Positions 25,215-34,302 of a stretch of 64,000 nt of DNA are shown one piece after another. The notes under the pieces are model-generated. The model did not search any database. It had not been told where the DNA came from and worked only from the letters and a program-made list of their open reading frames with translations. The stretch's first letter is position 1. Each line of letters begins with the position of its first letter. Source of the DNA: Gemmatimonadota bacterium (GTDB lineage Bacteria > Gemmatimonadota > Gemmatimonadetes > Palauibacterales > Palauibacteraceae); assembly GCA_022826685.1 (NCBI GenBank), contig JAJDUL010000009.1:30834-94833 (forward strand). Direction: 5' to 3'. Position numbers and translations under genes: made by a program.

Positions 25215-28130
25215 TCAATTACCGGGATCGCGGCGGTCACGCGTCGTCGACTGGCGAGACCGGCCCGGCACCCTCCAGTGGTCCGCCGAAGGAAGCCCTC
25301 GGGAGACCAGCACCTCGAGGTCGACCGCGTCCGGAAGGATGGCTGCGATGGAGGCCGGATCCGCCGCGGCTCCGGCCAGCGTGCCGCGGCCGTCATCGGT
25401 ACCGTCGAAGCTCGCGAGGTCGCGCACGATCCCGCGTACCCGGCCTGTCCGGGGGTCGCGGAGGATCGCGGCCGTCGGACCGCTCGCACGGCTCAGCGTC
25501 GCGATCCCCCCGGGCGCCTGGAGCACCACTGTTGCCAGCCGGTCCGCCCACGCCGGCGACACGGGCAACGCGAAGGCGAATCCCGACTCCCCGTCTCCGT
25601 CCGCAATCTCCTGAGGGTCGAAGCGCAGCGAGAACAACTCTTCTCGCGCGACGCTCAGCCCGGTCAGCGTGTACGGCCCGCCGGACCGGGGGAGCGTCGG
25701 CGGAGCGTCGACGACGAAGGCCGGCTCCAGGTACGGCACGCCGTCGGAGTCGGCGCCGCCCCACAGCAGGAGGATCCGCGCGACGTTGGCGGCCGCGGTC
25801 TCACCCTCCTCGCGAAGGCGGTGGTCGAACGCCTTGCTGAAGCTGAAATCGCCGATCCAGCGCGGCCGGCAATAGGACATCAGGTCGGGGGAATGGGGAC
25901 CGACGAGTGAACTGTCGGCACTGTTGAAGCCCCACACGCCAATCGTTCCGTCCCTGGTCGGGAAGGCGGGATCGGGGCCTCCGGCCCCTCCGCAGGGGGC
26001 ATGCCGGAGGCTCATGTTGTGTCCGAGTTCATGCGCGATCGTACTGGCGCGAACGCGCGAGAAACTGGCCCGGCCGGGAAGCATCCCTCGACCCGCACTT
26101 CTCAACTCCTCTACGAGATACTGGGGTATCCCGCCCATATAGTAGCCTGTTCCGCCCTCCAATACGCGAATCGCCTGGATTTCGACGAGCAACTCGGTGC
26201 TTGTTCGAGCCGAGGTGTACACCACTTCGTGCAAGGCGACGGTGAAGTCGGCGGCGGGCAACCACTGTCGGGCACCCGAGAACAGCGAGTCGTCTTCCGT
26301 CAGGCCCCCGACGCGGCTCAGAAACTCGCCGGACTCCCGGGCGGCACGGACGACGGGCAGATACGTGAGGTGAAGCGCCGGTGCCACTCGCACGTCGATG
26401 GCCTGCCGTCCGGTGGCCGGGATCCGCTTCGCGGTTCCGAGGTCGGGTCCGTGTGTGTTCTCCGGGTCGACCTCCACCACGAGTTCCAGACCGGGCTGAA
26501 CGACTTCCGCCGGGATCGCGACGTTCGCCGACGCGTCGAGCCGACCTTCTTCCACTCGGGACGGAACCGTGCCTGCCGAGCTGGGAATGTCCACGGTGTG
26601 GATCTCGGCGTCCTCCAGGTAGAAGCTCGCGCGCACGGGCGGAAAACCGACCGTGGCCCCGTCCGGAGCGGTGAGGAACACGCGAAGCAGGGCCGGCCGG
26701 CCCGCCACCAGCGGAACCGGGAACTCGAACGACTGCACGGCCTGCGTAAGGTACACGGGCGCTACGTCGTTCTCGCAACGGGGCACGCGCGGGGCTCGCA
26801 GCGTACCGAGCCAGGCCTGAAAGTCCGGATCCGCGGGCGCGCACAGCGCCGTGCCGCCGGCGCTGAGCGTCGTGAGTTGCGCGAGATCCTTGAGGCCGAC
26901 CGGGAGCAGGCCCGACAGCTGGGGGTTGCCGTTCACGGCCAGCGTCCTCAGTGCGACGAGGGCGGACAGCTCCGCCGGGACCGGGCCCGACAGGTCGTTC
27001 TGTGCGAGCGAGAGTTGCTCGAGACGCTCCAGGTTGCCCAGGCTCGCCGGGATGGGGCCGCTCAGAACGTTGCGCTCCAGCCTCAGTTCCGTGAGCCGCG
27101 CGAGGTCGCCGAGTGCGGCAGGGATCGAGCCCCCGAGTTCGTTGGACCACAGCTCCAGGGTCCGGAGTTGCGAGAGCCCGCCCATCTGGGGCGGAATCGG
27201 ACCCGTCAGCGCGTTGCGGGCGAGGTGCAGGTCCCTGAGCTGGGGGAGGCGGCCGATCTCGGGCGGAATCGGACCCGTCAGATCGTTGTAGGCCAGCCGC
27301 AGCTCCCTGAGCGCCGCGAGGTCGCCGAGCTCCGCGGGGATCGAACCTTCAAGGTCGTTGGCCCACAGTTCCAAGGTCCGGAGTTGCGAGAGGCGGCCGA
27401 TCTCGGGCGGGATCGGACCCGTCAGATCGTTGCCGCCGGCGATCAACTCTCTGAGCCTCGATAGGCGGCCGATCTCGGGCGGGACCGGACCCGTCAGGTC
27501 GTTGTTGCTCAGCCACAATCGGTCAAGTGCTGCGAGGTCCCCGAGTTCGGGGGGGATCGAGCCCTCGAGGTCGTTGGACCACACCCCCAGGCCTCGGAGT
27601 GCCGAGAGCCTGCCGATCTCGGGCGGAATCGGACCCGTCAGCGCGTTGTTGCTGACGTGCAACTCCGTGAGGCGAGAGAGGCGGCCGATCTGAAGCGGGA
27701 TGCTGCCCTCGAGGCCGTTGGACCACAGCGACAGTGTTCGGAGTTCCGCGAGGCCGCCGATCTCCGGTGGAATCGGACCCGTCAGCGCGTTCTTGCCGAG
27801 GTCCAGATCCGTAAGTCTGGCGAGGTGGCCGATCTGGGGCGGGATCCGGCCCTCGAGGTCGTTGTCTCGAAGTCGGAGCTCCGTGACGCGGCCGTCGGCG
27901 TCGGTATTCACTCCATACCAGAGAGTAAGCGGTACGTCGTTGAGCCAGTGTCTGCTGTTCTTCCAACCCGCACCGTTCGTCGCCTCGTAGAGAGCGGTGA
28001 GGGCCGCTCGATCGGTCGATGGGTCGGTCGACTCCGGTATCCCGGGCGGAAGCTCGGTCGGGCCGAAATCCCCGCAGGCCAGGAGGGGCAGGAGGAGGAC
28101 CGGGACCGCGCGGAATCCGCGGACGCGCAT
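25215..28130 (-). CDS. LRR-metzincin lipoprotein, copy 1
   Basis: A 971-residue lipoprotein (lipobox LLPLLAC, C19) with an LRRNT-like cap (ALTALYEATNGAGWKNS) and about fourteen plant-type 24-residue leucine-rich repeats (consensus NxLTGPIPPEIGRLSxL) at roughly residues 82-430. A beta domain follows (SFEFPVPLVAGRPALLRVFL), then a metalloprotease domain with HELGHNMSLRH (H700, E701, H704, H710) and a Met-turn in DLMSYC. This is a metzincin signature, and the flanking domain recalls M66-type peptidases. The LRRs probably bind a protein that the enzyme cuts. The frame stays open upstream, but that part is antisense or out of frame with copy 2. The start is the ATG at 28130. Confidence 0.87.
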   Translation of the reverse strand: MRVRGFRAVPVLLLPLLACGDFGPTELPPGIPESTDPSTDRAALTALYEATNGAGWKNSRHWLNDVPLTLWYGVNTDADGRVTELRLRDNDLEGRIPPQIGHLARLTDLDLGKNALTGPIPPEIGGLAELRTLSLWSNGLEGSIPLQIGRLSRLTELHVSNNALTGPIPPEIGRLSALRGLGVWSNDLEGSIPPELGDLAALDRLWLSNNDLTGPVPPEIGRLSRLRELIAGGNDLTGPIPPEIGRLSQLRTLELWANDLEGSIPAELGDLAALRELRLAYNDLTGPIPPEIGRLPQLRDLHLARNALTGPIPPQMGGLSQLRTLELWSNELGGSIPAALGDLARLTELRLERNVLSGPIPASLGNLERLEQLSLAQNDLSGPVPAELSALVALRTLAVNGNPQLSGLLPVGLKDLAQLTTLSAGGTALCAPADPDFQAWLGTLRAPRVPRCENDVAPVYLTQAVQSFEFPVPLVAGRPALLRVFLTAPDGATVGFPPVRASFYLEDAEIHTVDIPSSAGTVPSRVEEGRLDASANVAIPAEVVQPGLELVVEVDPENTHGPDLGTAKRIPATGRQAIDVRVAPALHLTYLPVVRAARESGEFLSRVGGLTEDDSLFSGARQWLPAADFTVALHEVVYTSARTSTELLVEIQAIRVLEGGTGYYMGGIPQYLVEELRSAGRGMLPGRASFSRVRASTIAHELGHNMSLRHAPCGGAGGPDPAFPTRDGTIGVWGFNSADSSLVGPHSPDLMSYCRPRWIGDFSFSKAFDHRLREEGETAAANVARILLLWGGADSDGVPYLEPAFVVDAPPTLPRSGGPYTLTGLSVAREELFSLRFDPQEIADGDGESGFAFALPVSPAWADRLATVVLQAPGGIATLSRASGPTAAILRDPRTGRVRGIVRDLASFDGTDDGRGTLAGAAADPASIAAILPDAVDLEVLVSRGLPSADHWRVPGRSRQSTTRDRRDPGN
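25254..25308. repeat. Diverged 55-bp direct repeat, right copy
   Basis: This is the 3' coding end of LRR-metzincin copy 1. It matches 23491-23545 in the same orientation with seven mismatches and no gaps. The LRR-metzincin copy 2 end (near 28154) is clearly less similar and lacks the extra C-terminal tail, so the relict derives from copy 1 or a sister of it. Confidence 0.75.
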
Positions 28131-28153
28131 CGCCTGCCGGCGGCCGGCCTCGA

Positions 28154-31039
28154 TCAGCGTCTCCACTGTTCCGCCTCCGGGAGACCGCGGGAGACCAGGA
28201 TCTCGAAATCCACCCCGGCTCCGGCGAGCGTACCGCGACCGCCCTGGCCGCCGTCGAGGCTCGCGAGGTCGCGCAGGATCCCGCGGATCCGGCCCGTCCG
28301 CGGGTCGCGGAGGATCGCCGCGGGCGGACCGCTCGCACCGCTCAGCGTCGCCATCCCTCCGGGCGCGGAGAGCACCACCGTCGCCAGCCTGTCCCCCCAC
28401 GCCGCCGACACGGGCAGTGCGAAGGCGAACCCCGACTCGCCGTCGCTGTCCCCGTCCGCGATCTCCAGCATGTCGAAGTTCAGCGAGAACAGCGTCTCGC
28501 CGTCGGCGGCCGTCCCGGTGAGCGTGTACGGCCCCCCCGATCGGGGCAGCTCCGGCGGAGCGTCGACGACGAAGGCCGGCTCCAGGAACGGCACGCCGTC
28601 GGCGTCGGCGCCGCCCCACAGCAGGAGGGTCCGCGCGGCATTGGCCCGCGCGGCCGCCTCGCCCTCCGCTTCGCCCTCCTCGCGAAGGCGGTGGTCGAAC
28701 GCCTTGCTGAAGCTGAAATCGCCGATCCAGCGCGGCCGGCAATAGGACATCAGGTCGGGGTAATGGGGACCCACAAGTGAACTGTCCGCACTGTTGAAGC
28801 CCCACGCACCGATGGTTCCGCCGCTGTTCGGGTAGGCGGGATCCGGACCGCCGGCGCCCCCGCAGGGGGCATGCCGGAGGCTCATGTTGTGTCCGAGTTC
28901 GTGCGCCACCGTCGAGGAGTCGAGACGCGAGATGCTGATCCGGCCGCCGATGGTTCCCCGACCCCCGATGTTCAAGTCGTCTGTGAGGTAGGGGGGCAGC
29001 CCGCCCATGTAGTAGCCGGTTCCGCCCTCGACCACGCGAATCGCGCCGATCTCCGTCATCAACGCAGTGCTCGTCTGCGCCGTGGTGTAGATCGCCTCGC
29101 GCACGTCCACGGTGAACTCGGCGATGGGCAGCCACTGTCGCGCCGGCCCGAACAGAGTGTCGTCTTCCGTCAGATCCCGGACGCGACTCAGAAAGTCGTC
29201 GGACGGCTCCGCGGGGCGGACGACGGGCAGATACGTAAGGTGCAGCGGAGGCAGCGTTCGCGCGTCGATGGCCTTGCGGCCGGTCCCGGGGATCCGCCTT
29301 GCGATGCCGGGGCCGAGGCCGAGCGTTTCGTCCGGGTCGACCTCGACCACGAGTTCCAGGCCGGGCTGAACGACTCCGGCCGGGATCGCCACATTCGCCG
29401 ACGTGTCGAGCCTGCCCTCCTCCACCCGGTACGGAACCGTCCCCGCCGGGACCGCGATGTCGACGGTGTGCACCTCCTCGTCCTCCAGGTAGAATCGCGC
29501 GCGTACAGGCGGAAAGGCGACCGATTCCCCGGCTGGAGCCGTGAGGAACACGCGCAGCAGGGCCGGACGGTCCGCCACCAGGGGAACCGGGAACCGGAAC
29601 GACTGCACGGCCTGCGTCAGGTAGGCGGGCGACAGCTCGTTCTCGCAGAGAGCCACACGCTGGCTCTGCAGCGCACCGAGCCAGGCCAGGAATGCGGGAT
29701 CGGCGGGTGCGCACAGGCCCGTGCCGCCGGCATGAAACGTGGTGAGGCTCCCCAGGTCCTTCAGGCCCGCCGGGAGAACTCCCGACAGGTACGGGTTCGC
29801 GTTCAGGTACAGTTCCGTCAGCGCAACGAGACCGGACAGTTCCGCCGGCACCGGGCCCGACAGCCCGTTGTGCGAGAGAATGAGCTCGTTGAGCGACGGC
29901 AGTCTTCCCAGACTGGCGGGGATCGGGCCGGTCAGTTCGTTGTTCTCCAGCCTCAGCTCCCTGAGCGCCGCGAGGTCTCCGAAGGCCGGGGGGATCAAAT
30001 CCGAGAGGCGGTTGCCCCAGAGTCCCAGGATCCGGAGTTCCGGGAGCCGGCCGATCTCCGGCGGGATCGGACCGGTCAGGTCGTTACGGTTGGCGTAGAA
30101 TTCATGCAGCCTGGAGAGGTCGCCGATCTCCGGCGGGATGGAGCCCGTCAGGTCGTTGTGGCCCAGGTACAGGATGCGAAGCTCGGAGAGTTGGCCGAGT
30201 TCGGGCGGGATCGAACCCGTCAGGTCGTTGTTCCACAGCGACAGCGTATCGAGTTGCGAAAGGCGGCCCAGTTCCGGCGGGATCCGACTCCTCAGATGGT
30301 TGTGCTCGAGACTCAATCGCCTGAGCGCGGAGAGGTCCCCGAGTTCGGAGGGGATCCGGCCCGAGAGGCCGTTCGACCCCAACCCCAGGGTCCGGAGTTC
30401 CGAGAGCCTGCCGAGTTCCGGAGGAATCGAACCCGTCAGCGCGTTGTCGTTGAGGTACAACTCGGTCAGCTTCGAGAGGTGGCCGATCACGATCGTGATC
30501 GAGCCCGCGAGATCGTTCTCGCCGAGGTGCAGTTTCGTGACGCGGCCATCGGCGTCGACTTCGACCCCGTGCCAGTCCGCGAGCGGCGCGTCGCTGAGCC
30601 AATTGCTCGCGTTCTCCCACGCCGTGCCGTTCATCGTCTCGTACACGGCCGTGAGGACGACCCGGTCCGTGGATGGGTTGTCGACGTGCACGGCCGCCGT
30701 CGCCGTGGCGGCGCCCGCCGTCGCCGTCACCGTCGTCTCCCCGCTCCCGACGGCCGTGATGAGCCCCTGCGCATCGACCGTCGCCGTGGAGGGATCGCCC
30801 GACCGCCAGGTCACCTCGACCCCGGGCAACGGGCGGGCGTTCCCGTCGCGGACGGTCGCGGTAAGGTGGAAGCTGGCGCCCCGCCACAGAATCACGGTGG
30901 AGGGGGCGATGCTGATCGACGCCGGCACGCCGGGCTGTTCCGGAGAACCGGGTGCAGGCTGCGTGGGGCCGTCGTCCCCGCAGGCCAGGAGAGGCAGGAG
31001 GAGGGCCGGGAGCGCACGAAACCCGCGGACGCTCCGCAT
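28154..31039 (-). CDS. LRR-metzincin lipoprotein, copy 2, with Ig-like domain
   Basis: A 961-residue lipoprotein (lipobox LLPLLACG) paralogous to copy 1, with an added bacterial Ig-like (Big_2-type) domain near residues 40-120 (ISIAPSTVILWRGASFHLTA ... GSGETTVTATAG). About eleven LRRs of the plant type follow, then the same beta domain and a metalloprotease domain: HELGHNMSLRH (H713, E714, H717, H723) and Met-turn M764. LRR number differs between copies, as expected from unequal exchange among 72-base repeat units. It starts three bases after the sugar dehydrogenase stop and lies 23 bases before copy 1, so the three form one transcription unit. Confidence 0.87.
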   Translation of the reverse strand: MRSVRGFRALPALLLPLLACGDDGPTQPAPGSPEQPGVPASISIAPSTVILWRGASFHLTATVRDGNARPLPGVEVTWRSGDPSTATVDAQGLITAVGSGETTVTATAGAATATAAVHVDNPSTDRVVLTAVYETMNGTAWENASNWLSDAPLADWHGVEVDADGRVTKLHLGENDLAGSITIVIGHLSKLTELYLNDNALTGSIPPELGRLSELRTLGLGSNGLSGRIPSELGDLSALRRLSLEHNHLRSRIPPELGRLSQLDTLSLWNNDLTGSIPPELGQLSELRILYLGHNDLTGSIPPEIGDLSRLHEFYANRNDLTGPIPPEIGRLPELRILGLWGNRLSDLIPPAFGDLAALRELRLENNELTGPIPASLGRLPSLNELILSHNGLSGPVPAELSGLVALTELYLNANPYLSGVLPAGLKDLGSLTTFHAGGTGLCAPADPAFLAWLGALQSQRVALCENELSPAYLTQAVQSFRFPVPLVADRPALLRVFLTAPAGESVAFPPVRARFYLEDEEVHTVDIAVPAGTVPYRVEEGRLDTSANVAIPAGVVQPGLELVVEVDPDETLGLGPGIARRIPGTGRKAIDARTLPPLHLTYLPVVRPAEPSDDFLSRVRDLTEDDTLFGPARQWLPIAEFTVDVREAIYTTAQTSTALMTEIGAIRVVEGGTGYYMGGLPPYLTDDLNIGGRGTIGGRISISRLDSSTVAHELGHNMSLRHAPCGGAGGPDPAYPNSGGTIGAWGFNSADSSLVGPHYPDLMSYCRPRWIGDFSFSKAFDHRLREEGEAEGEAAARANAARTLLLWGGADADGVPFLEPAFVVDAPPELPRSGGPYTLTGTAADGETLFSLNFDMLEIADGDSDGESGFAFALPVSAAWGDRLATVVLSAPGGMATLSGASGPPAAILRDPRTGRIRGILRDLASLDGGQGGRGTLAGAGVDFEILVSRGLPEAEQWRR

Positions 31040-31042
31040 GGG

Positions 31043-32326
31043 CTACCGGCGGCCGGCCGGCACCAGTCGCACGATGCCGGTCGCGGGGCCGTCCACGTCC
31101 CGCGTCTCCCCGTCGATGGCGAGGTAGATGAACCCGTCCGGACCCTGCCGCACGTCCCGGATGCGGCCGATCCCCTGCAGCAGCGTCTCTTCGTGCATCA
31201 CCTCCCGGCCCTCCATCCGCAGCCGGGCGAGGCGCCGGCCGCTCAGGCCGCCGACGAGCATGTCGCCGCACCACCCCGGGAACGCGTCGCCCGTGTAGAA
31301 GAGCATCCCGGAGACGCCGATGGAGGGGACCCAGATGTGCTCCGGCGGCTCCATCTCCTCCATGAGGGTCCCGGAATGGATCCGCGAGCCCGTTCGGTAG
31401 TTCACACCGTACCCCACGACGGGCCAGCCGTAGTTGAGCCCCGGCTCGATCAGGTTCAACTCGTCCCCGCCCTGCGGGCCGTGTTCGTTCTGCCACAGAT
31501 CGCCGGTCTCGGGGTGGACGGCCATCCCCTGCGCGTTCCGGTGCCCCCACGTCCAGATCTCGGGGTGGATCTCCTCCCGGCTCACGAACGGGTTGTCGTC
31601 GGGTACTCGTCCGTCGTCGTGGATGCGGATCGTGCTGCCGTTGTGGTTGGACAGGTTCTGGGCGGGGTGCGCCTCCAGTTCGCCCGCCGGGGGCCACTGC
31701 CGGTCGCCCAGCGTCATGAACAGGTAACCGTCGTGGTCGAAGACGAGGCGCCCGCCCCACATCGAGCTGCGCTCCGTCCCGTTTCCGGGCGCGTCCGCGT
31801 GGAACAGCTCCTCGACGTCGCTCAGCCGGTCGTTCTCGAACCGGCCGCGGGCGATCGCGATCGTGCCCAGCGAATCGGGACCGGGCTTCACATAGCTCAG
31901 ATAGAGGAGCCGGTTCGTCGCGAAGTCCGGGTGCAGGATCGCGTCGCGCAGGCCCGCCTGCTCGAAGCCGGCCATGGAACGGGCGCCGCGCCCGAGCGCC
32001 CGGATCGGCGGCAGGCCCTCGACGGAGTCCGGGAGCAGGACGCCGTCGCGGATGATGCGGAGCCGGCCGGGACGTTCCGTCACGAGGACGTCGCCCTCGG
32101 GCGTGAAGGCCATCGAGAACGGACGCACGAGGCCGTCCGCCACCTCTTCGACCCGGAAGTCGTGCAGCGCGGTCCGAACGACGCCGTCGTCGTCGCCTGG
32201 CGGATCTCCACCATCGGGCGCGCACGCGGTCACGGTCAGGGCGACGGTCAGGAGCGATGCGACGAGGAAACGGGAGCAGCTGGGATGGCTCATGTGGGGA
32301 TCGTTCGTCCGTGTCAGAGGAGTCAT
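31043..32326 (-). CDS. PQQ-dependent sugar dehydrogenase-like lipoprotein
   Basis: A 427-residue glucose/sorbosone dehydrogenase-fold protein (YliI/Asd type), a six-bladed propeller that binds PQQ and oxidises aldose sugars. Family motifs include ADGLVRPFSMAFTPEGDVLV, GGRLVFDHDGYLFMTLGDR, WTWGHRNAQGMAVHPETG, NEHGPQGGDELN and IGRIRDVRQGPDGFIYLAID. Lipobox is TVTAC (C35 from this start). I chose the ATG at 32326 because GAGG lies four bases upstream. The ATG at 32293, which would remove 11 residues, has no visible ribosome binding site. It heads the LRR-metzincin operon and is divergent from the amidohydrolase. Confidence 0.85.
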   Translation of the reverse strand: MTPLTRTNDPHMSHPSCSRFLVASLLTVALTVTACAPDGGDPPGDDDGVVRTALHDFRVEEVADGLVRPFSMAFTPEGDVLVTERPGRLRIIRDGVLLPDSVEGLPPIRALGRGARSMAGFEQAGLRDAILHPDFATNRLLYLSYVKPGPDSLGTIAIARGRFENDRLSDVEELFHADAPGNGTERSSMWGGRLVFDHDGYLFMTLGDRQWPPAGELEAHPAQNLSNHNGSTIRIHDDGRVPDDNPFVSREEIHPEIWTWGHRNAQGMAVHPETGDLWQNEHGPQGGDELNLIEPGLNYGWPVVGYGVNYRTGSRIHSGTLMEEMEPPEHIWVPSIGVSGMLFYTGDAFPGWCGDMLVGGLSGRRLARLRMEGREVMHEETLLQGIGRIRDVRQGPDGFIYLAIDGETRDVDGPATGIVRLVPAGRR

Positions 32327-32334
32327 GCGGCCTC

Positions 32335-32371
32335 TATACTTATGGCGTCCCACGGGTGCCTGACAGGAGGT
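32335..32371 (+). promoter_or_regulatory. Promoter -10 and ribosome binding site for the amidohydrolase
   Basis: TATACT at 32335-32340 is one base from the -10 consensus. AGGAGG at 32365-32370 lies five bases before the ATG at 32376, giving a leader of about 29 bases. The -35 position holds only a weak match (around 32312-32317). The minus-strand dehydrogenase start at 32326 shares this 49-base gap, so control regions overlap. Confidence 0.5.
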
Positions 32372-32375
32372 AGAC

Positions 32376-33665
32376 ATGCTTCGGACCGACAGCGTCACAT
32401 CGACCCCGGCCGCCATTCCCGCCGCCCTCGCGATCGCGGCCGTTCTCGCGGCCGGCTGCGCGACCGATGGCGGTGGAGACGCGACCGATGCCGTCGCCTA
32501 CGAGGGGGCGCGCGTGATCGCGGGTGACGGTTCGGTCATCGAGTCCGGCGTATTCGTGGTCGAAGCCGGGCGGTTTGCCGCCGTCGGGGCGAGCGGCGAG
32601 GTCGAGGTGCCGGACGGCGCGGAGCGGGTGGACCTCTCCGGCAGGACGGTCATGCCCGCGCTCGTGAACGCGCACCTCCACCTCTCCTCCGAACGCGACG
32701 AACGGATCGAGCAGCTGCAACACATGGCCTACTACGGGGCGGCGGCCGTCGTGAGCCTCGGCACCGAGACCGGCGGCATCGGGATCGAGATGCGCGACGA
32801 AGTCATCCCGGACGCGGCCCGCGCGAAGACGGCCGACCGCGGGATCACGATGCCGGAGCCCGGCCGCTCCGAGGCTCCCTACTGGGTCGAGACGGAGGAA
32901 GAGGCGCTGGCCGCGGTGCGGGAACTGGCGGAGCGGCAGGCCGACATCGTCAAGATCTGGGTCGACGACCGCGGAGGGCGGTACGAGCAGCTGCCCCCGG
33001 AACTCTACGGCCCGATCATCGACGAGGCGCACCGGCACGGCCTCATGGTGACGGCGCACGTCTTCTACCTGGAAGACGCCAAGGAGCTCCTGCGCGCGGG
33101 CGTAGACGTGTTCGCGCACGGCGTGCGGGACCTCGACGCGGACGACGAACTCATGGAACTCTGGGCCGAGCGCCCGGAGGTCGTCCTCGTCCCCAATCTT
33201 CCGGGCCCTGGAGTGCCGCTCGACCTGAGTTGGCTGAGCGGCACCGTGCCGGCGGACCGGCTCGCGGAGATGCAGGCGGCGTCCGTGGACAATCCGGCCG
33301 CGCAGGAGTCGTTCGGCATCCAGGCGCGGAACCTCGCCCGCTTCGCCGAGGCCGGCATCCGGATCTCCTTCGGCACCGACGGCAACGCGGCGTGGGCCGT
33401 GCACCAGGAGATGGAGGACATGGTCCGCTCCGGCATGACCCCCGGCGACGTCATCGTCGCGGCGACGAAGACCTCCGCCGAACTGATGAGCTGGGACGAA
33501 CTCGGGGAGATCGCGGCCGGCAAGAGCGCCGACTTCATCGTGCTGGACGAGAACCCGCTCGACGACATCACGAACACGCGCCGGATCGACGCCGTCTACC
33601 TGCGTGGGACCATGGTCGACCGGGAAGGGATCAGCGCCCGCCTGCTCGCGGCCGGGACCGAGTGA
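32376..33665 (+). CDS. Amidohydrolase family lipoprotein (imidazolonepropionase/prolidase-like)
   Basis: A 429-residue lipoprotein (lipobox LAAGC, C28) with the amidohydrolase metal motif NAHLHL (H100, H102). Later ligands are in MVTAHVFY and FAHGVRD, and the catalytic Asp is in SFGTDGN. The C-terminal IAAGKSADFIVLDENPLDDI is the usual small beta-sandwich ending. Such enzymes hydrolyse cyclic amides or dipeptides, here outside the cytoplasm. A strong Shine-Dalgarno sequence precedes the ATG. Its stop overlaps the start of the GNAT gene (GTGA), so the two are coupled. Confidence 0.88.
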   Translation: MLRTDSVTSTPAAIPAALAIAAVLAAGCATDGGGDATDAVAYEGARVIAGDGSVIESGVFVVEAGRFAAVGASGEVEVPDGAERVDLSGRTVMPALVNAHLHLSSERDERIEQLQHMAYYGAAAVVSLGTETGGIGIEMRDEVIPDAARAKTADRGITMPEPGRSEAPYWVETEEEALAAVRELAERQADIVKIWVDDRGGRYEQLPPELYGPIIDEAHRHGLMVTAHVFYLEDAKELLRAGVDVFAHGVRDLDADDELMELWAERPEVVLVPNLPGPGVPLDLSWLSGTVPADRLAEMQAASVDNPAAQESFGIQARNLARFAEAGIRISFGTDGNAAWAVHQEMEDMVRSGMTPGDVIVAATKTSAELMSWDELGEIAAGKSADFIVLDENPLDDITNTRRIDAVYLRGTMVDREGISARLLAAGTE

Positions 33666-34255
33666 TCGAGCTTCAGCCCGTGACGCTCGAGGGGCTCGGC
33701 GTCCGTCTCGAACCCATGGGCCCCGCGCACGCCGACGGGCTCGCCGAGGCCGCCGCGGACGGGGAGTTGTGGAACCTCTTCTTCACCTTCGTCCCGGCGC
33801 CGGACGAGGTGACGGACTACATCGAGGCGGCGCTCGAGGGTCAGGCCGCCGGCCATATGCTGCCGTGGGTCGTGCGGCTCGCGGACACCGGCGCCGTCAT
33901 CGGTTCCACCCGCTACCACGACATCCTGCCGCACGTCGACCGGGTGGAGATCGGCTACACCTGGTACGGCGCGAGCCACCAGCGCACGCATGTGAACACC
34001 GCCTGCAAGATTCTCCTCATGACGCACGCCTTCGAGACGGTGGGGTGCGGCGTCGTGGGGCTCCGCACGGACGGCATGAACCTGCGCTCGCAGCGGGCCA
34101 TCGAGGCGCTCGGCGCGAAGAAGGATGGCGTCCTGCGCAACCACTCGCTGCGCCGCGACGGGAGCGTGCGCGACGACGTGATGTACTCCGTCCTCCTCCA
34201 CGAATGGCCCGCCATCAAGCGGCACCTGGAGACCCGCCTCTGGCGCCACCGCTGA
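33662..34255 (+). CDS. GNAT family N-acetyltransferase (RimJ/RimL-like)
   Basis: A 197-residue acetyltransferase of the RimJ/RimL type. It contains IGSTRYHDILPHVDRVEIGYTWYG, the strand and acceptor-loop segment, and the CoA-binding region LRTDGMNLRSQRAIEALGA, where the R-x-x-R/N-x-x-S-x-x-A-I pattern is typical. The GTG at 33662 overlaps the amidohydrolase TGA; the frame extends upstream only as a shadow of that gene. The acceptor is unknown. It converges on the DUF2911 gene after 47 bases that show no clear terminator. Confidence 0.85.
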   Translation: MIELQPVTLEGLGVRLEPMGPAHADGLAEAAADGELWNLFFTFVPAPDEVTDYIEAALEGQAAGHMLPWVVRLADTGAVIGSTRYHDILPHVDRVEIGYTWYGASHQRTHVNTACKILLMTHAFETVGCGVVGLRTDGMNLRSQRAIEALGAKKDGVLRNHSLRRDGSVRDDVMYSVLLHEWPAIKRHLETRLWRHR

Positions 34256-34302
34256 CCGGGGCGCCGGAAGCGGGCGTGTCTCGAGCGGCTACATGCGCGG
34301 CG

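Noticed and set aside
26900..27900. Satellite-like tandem DNA repeat of about 72 bases
   Set aside because: Fully explained by in-frame 24-residue leucine-rich repeats of the LRR-metzincin gene.
25215..29714. A single 1499-residue LRR protein
   Set aside because: Its N-terminal third is out of frame with LRR-metzincin copy 2, which has its own signal peptide and zinc motif. The real gene starts at 28130.
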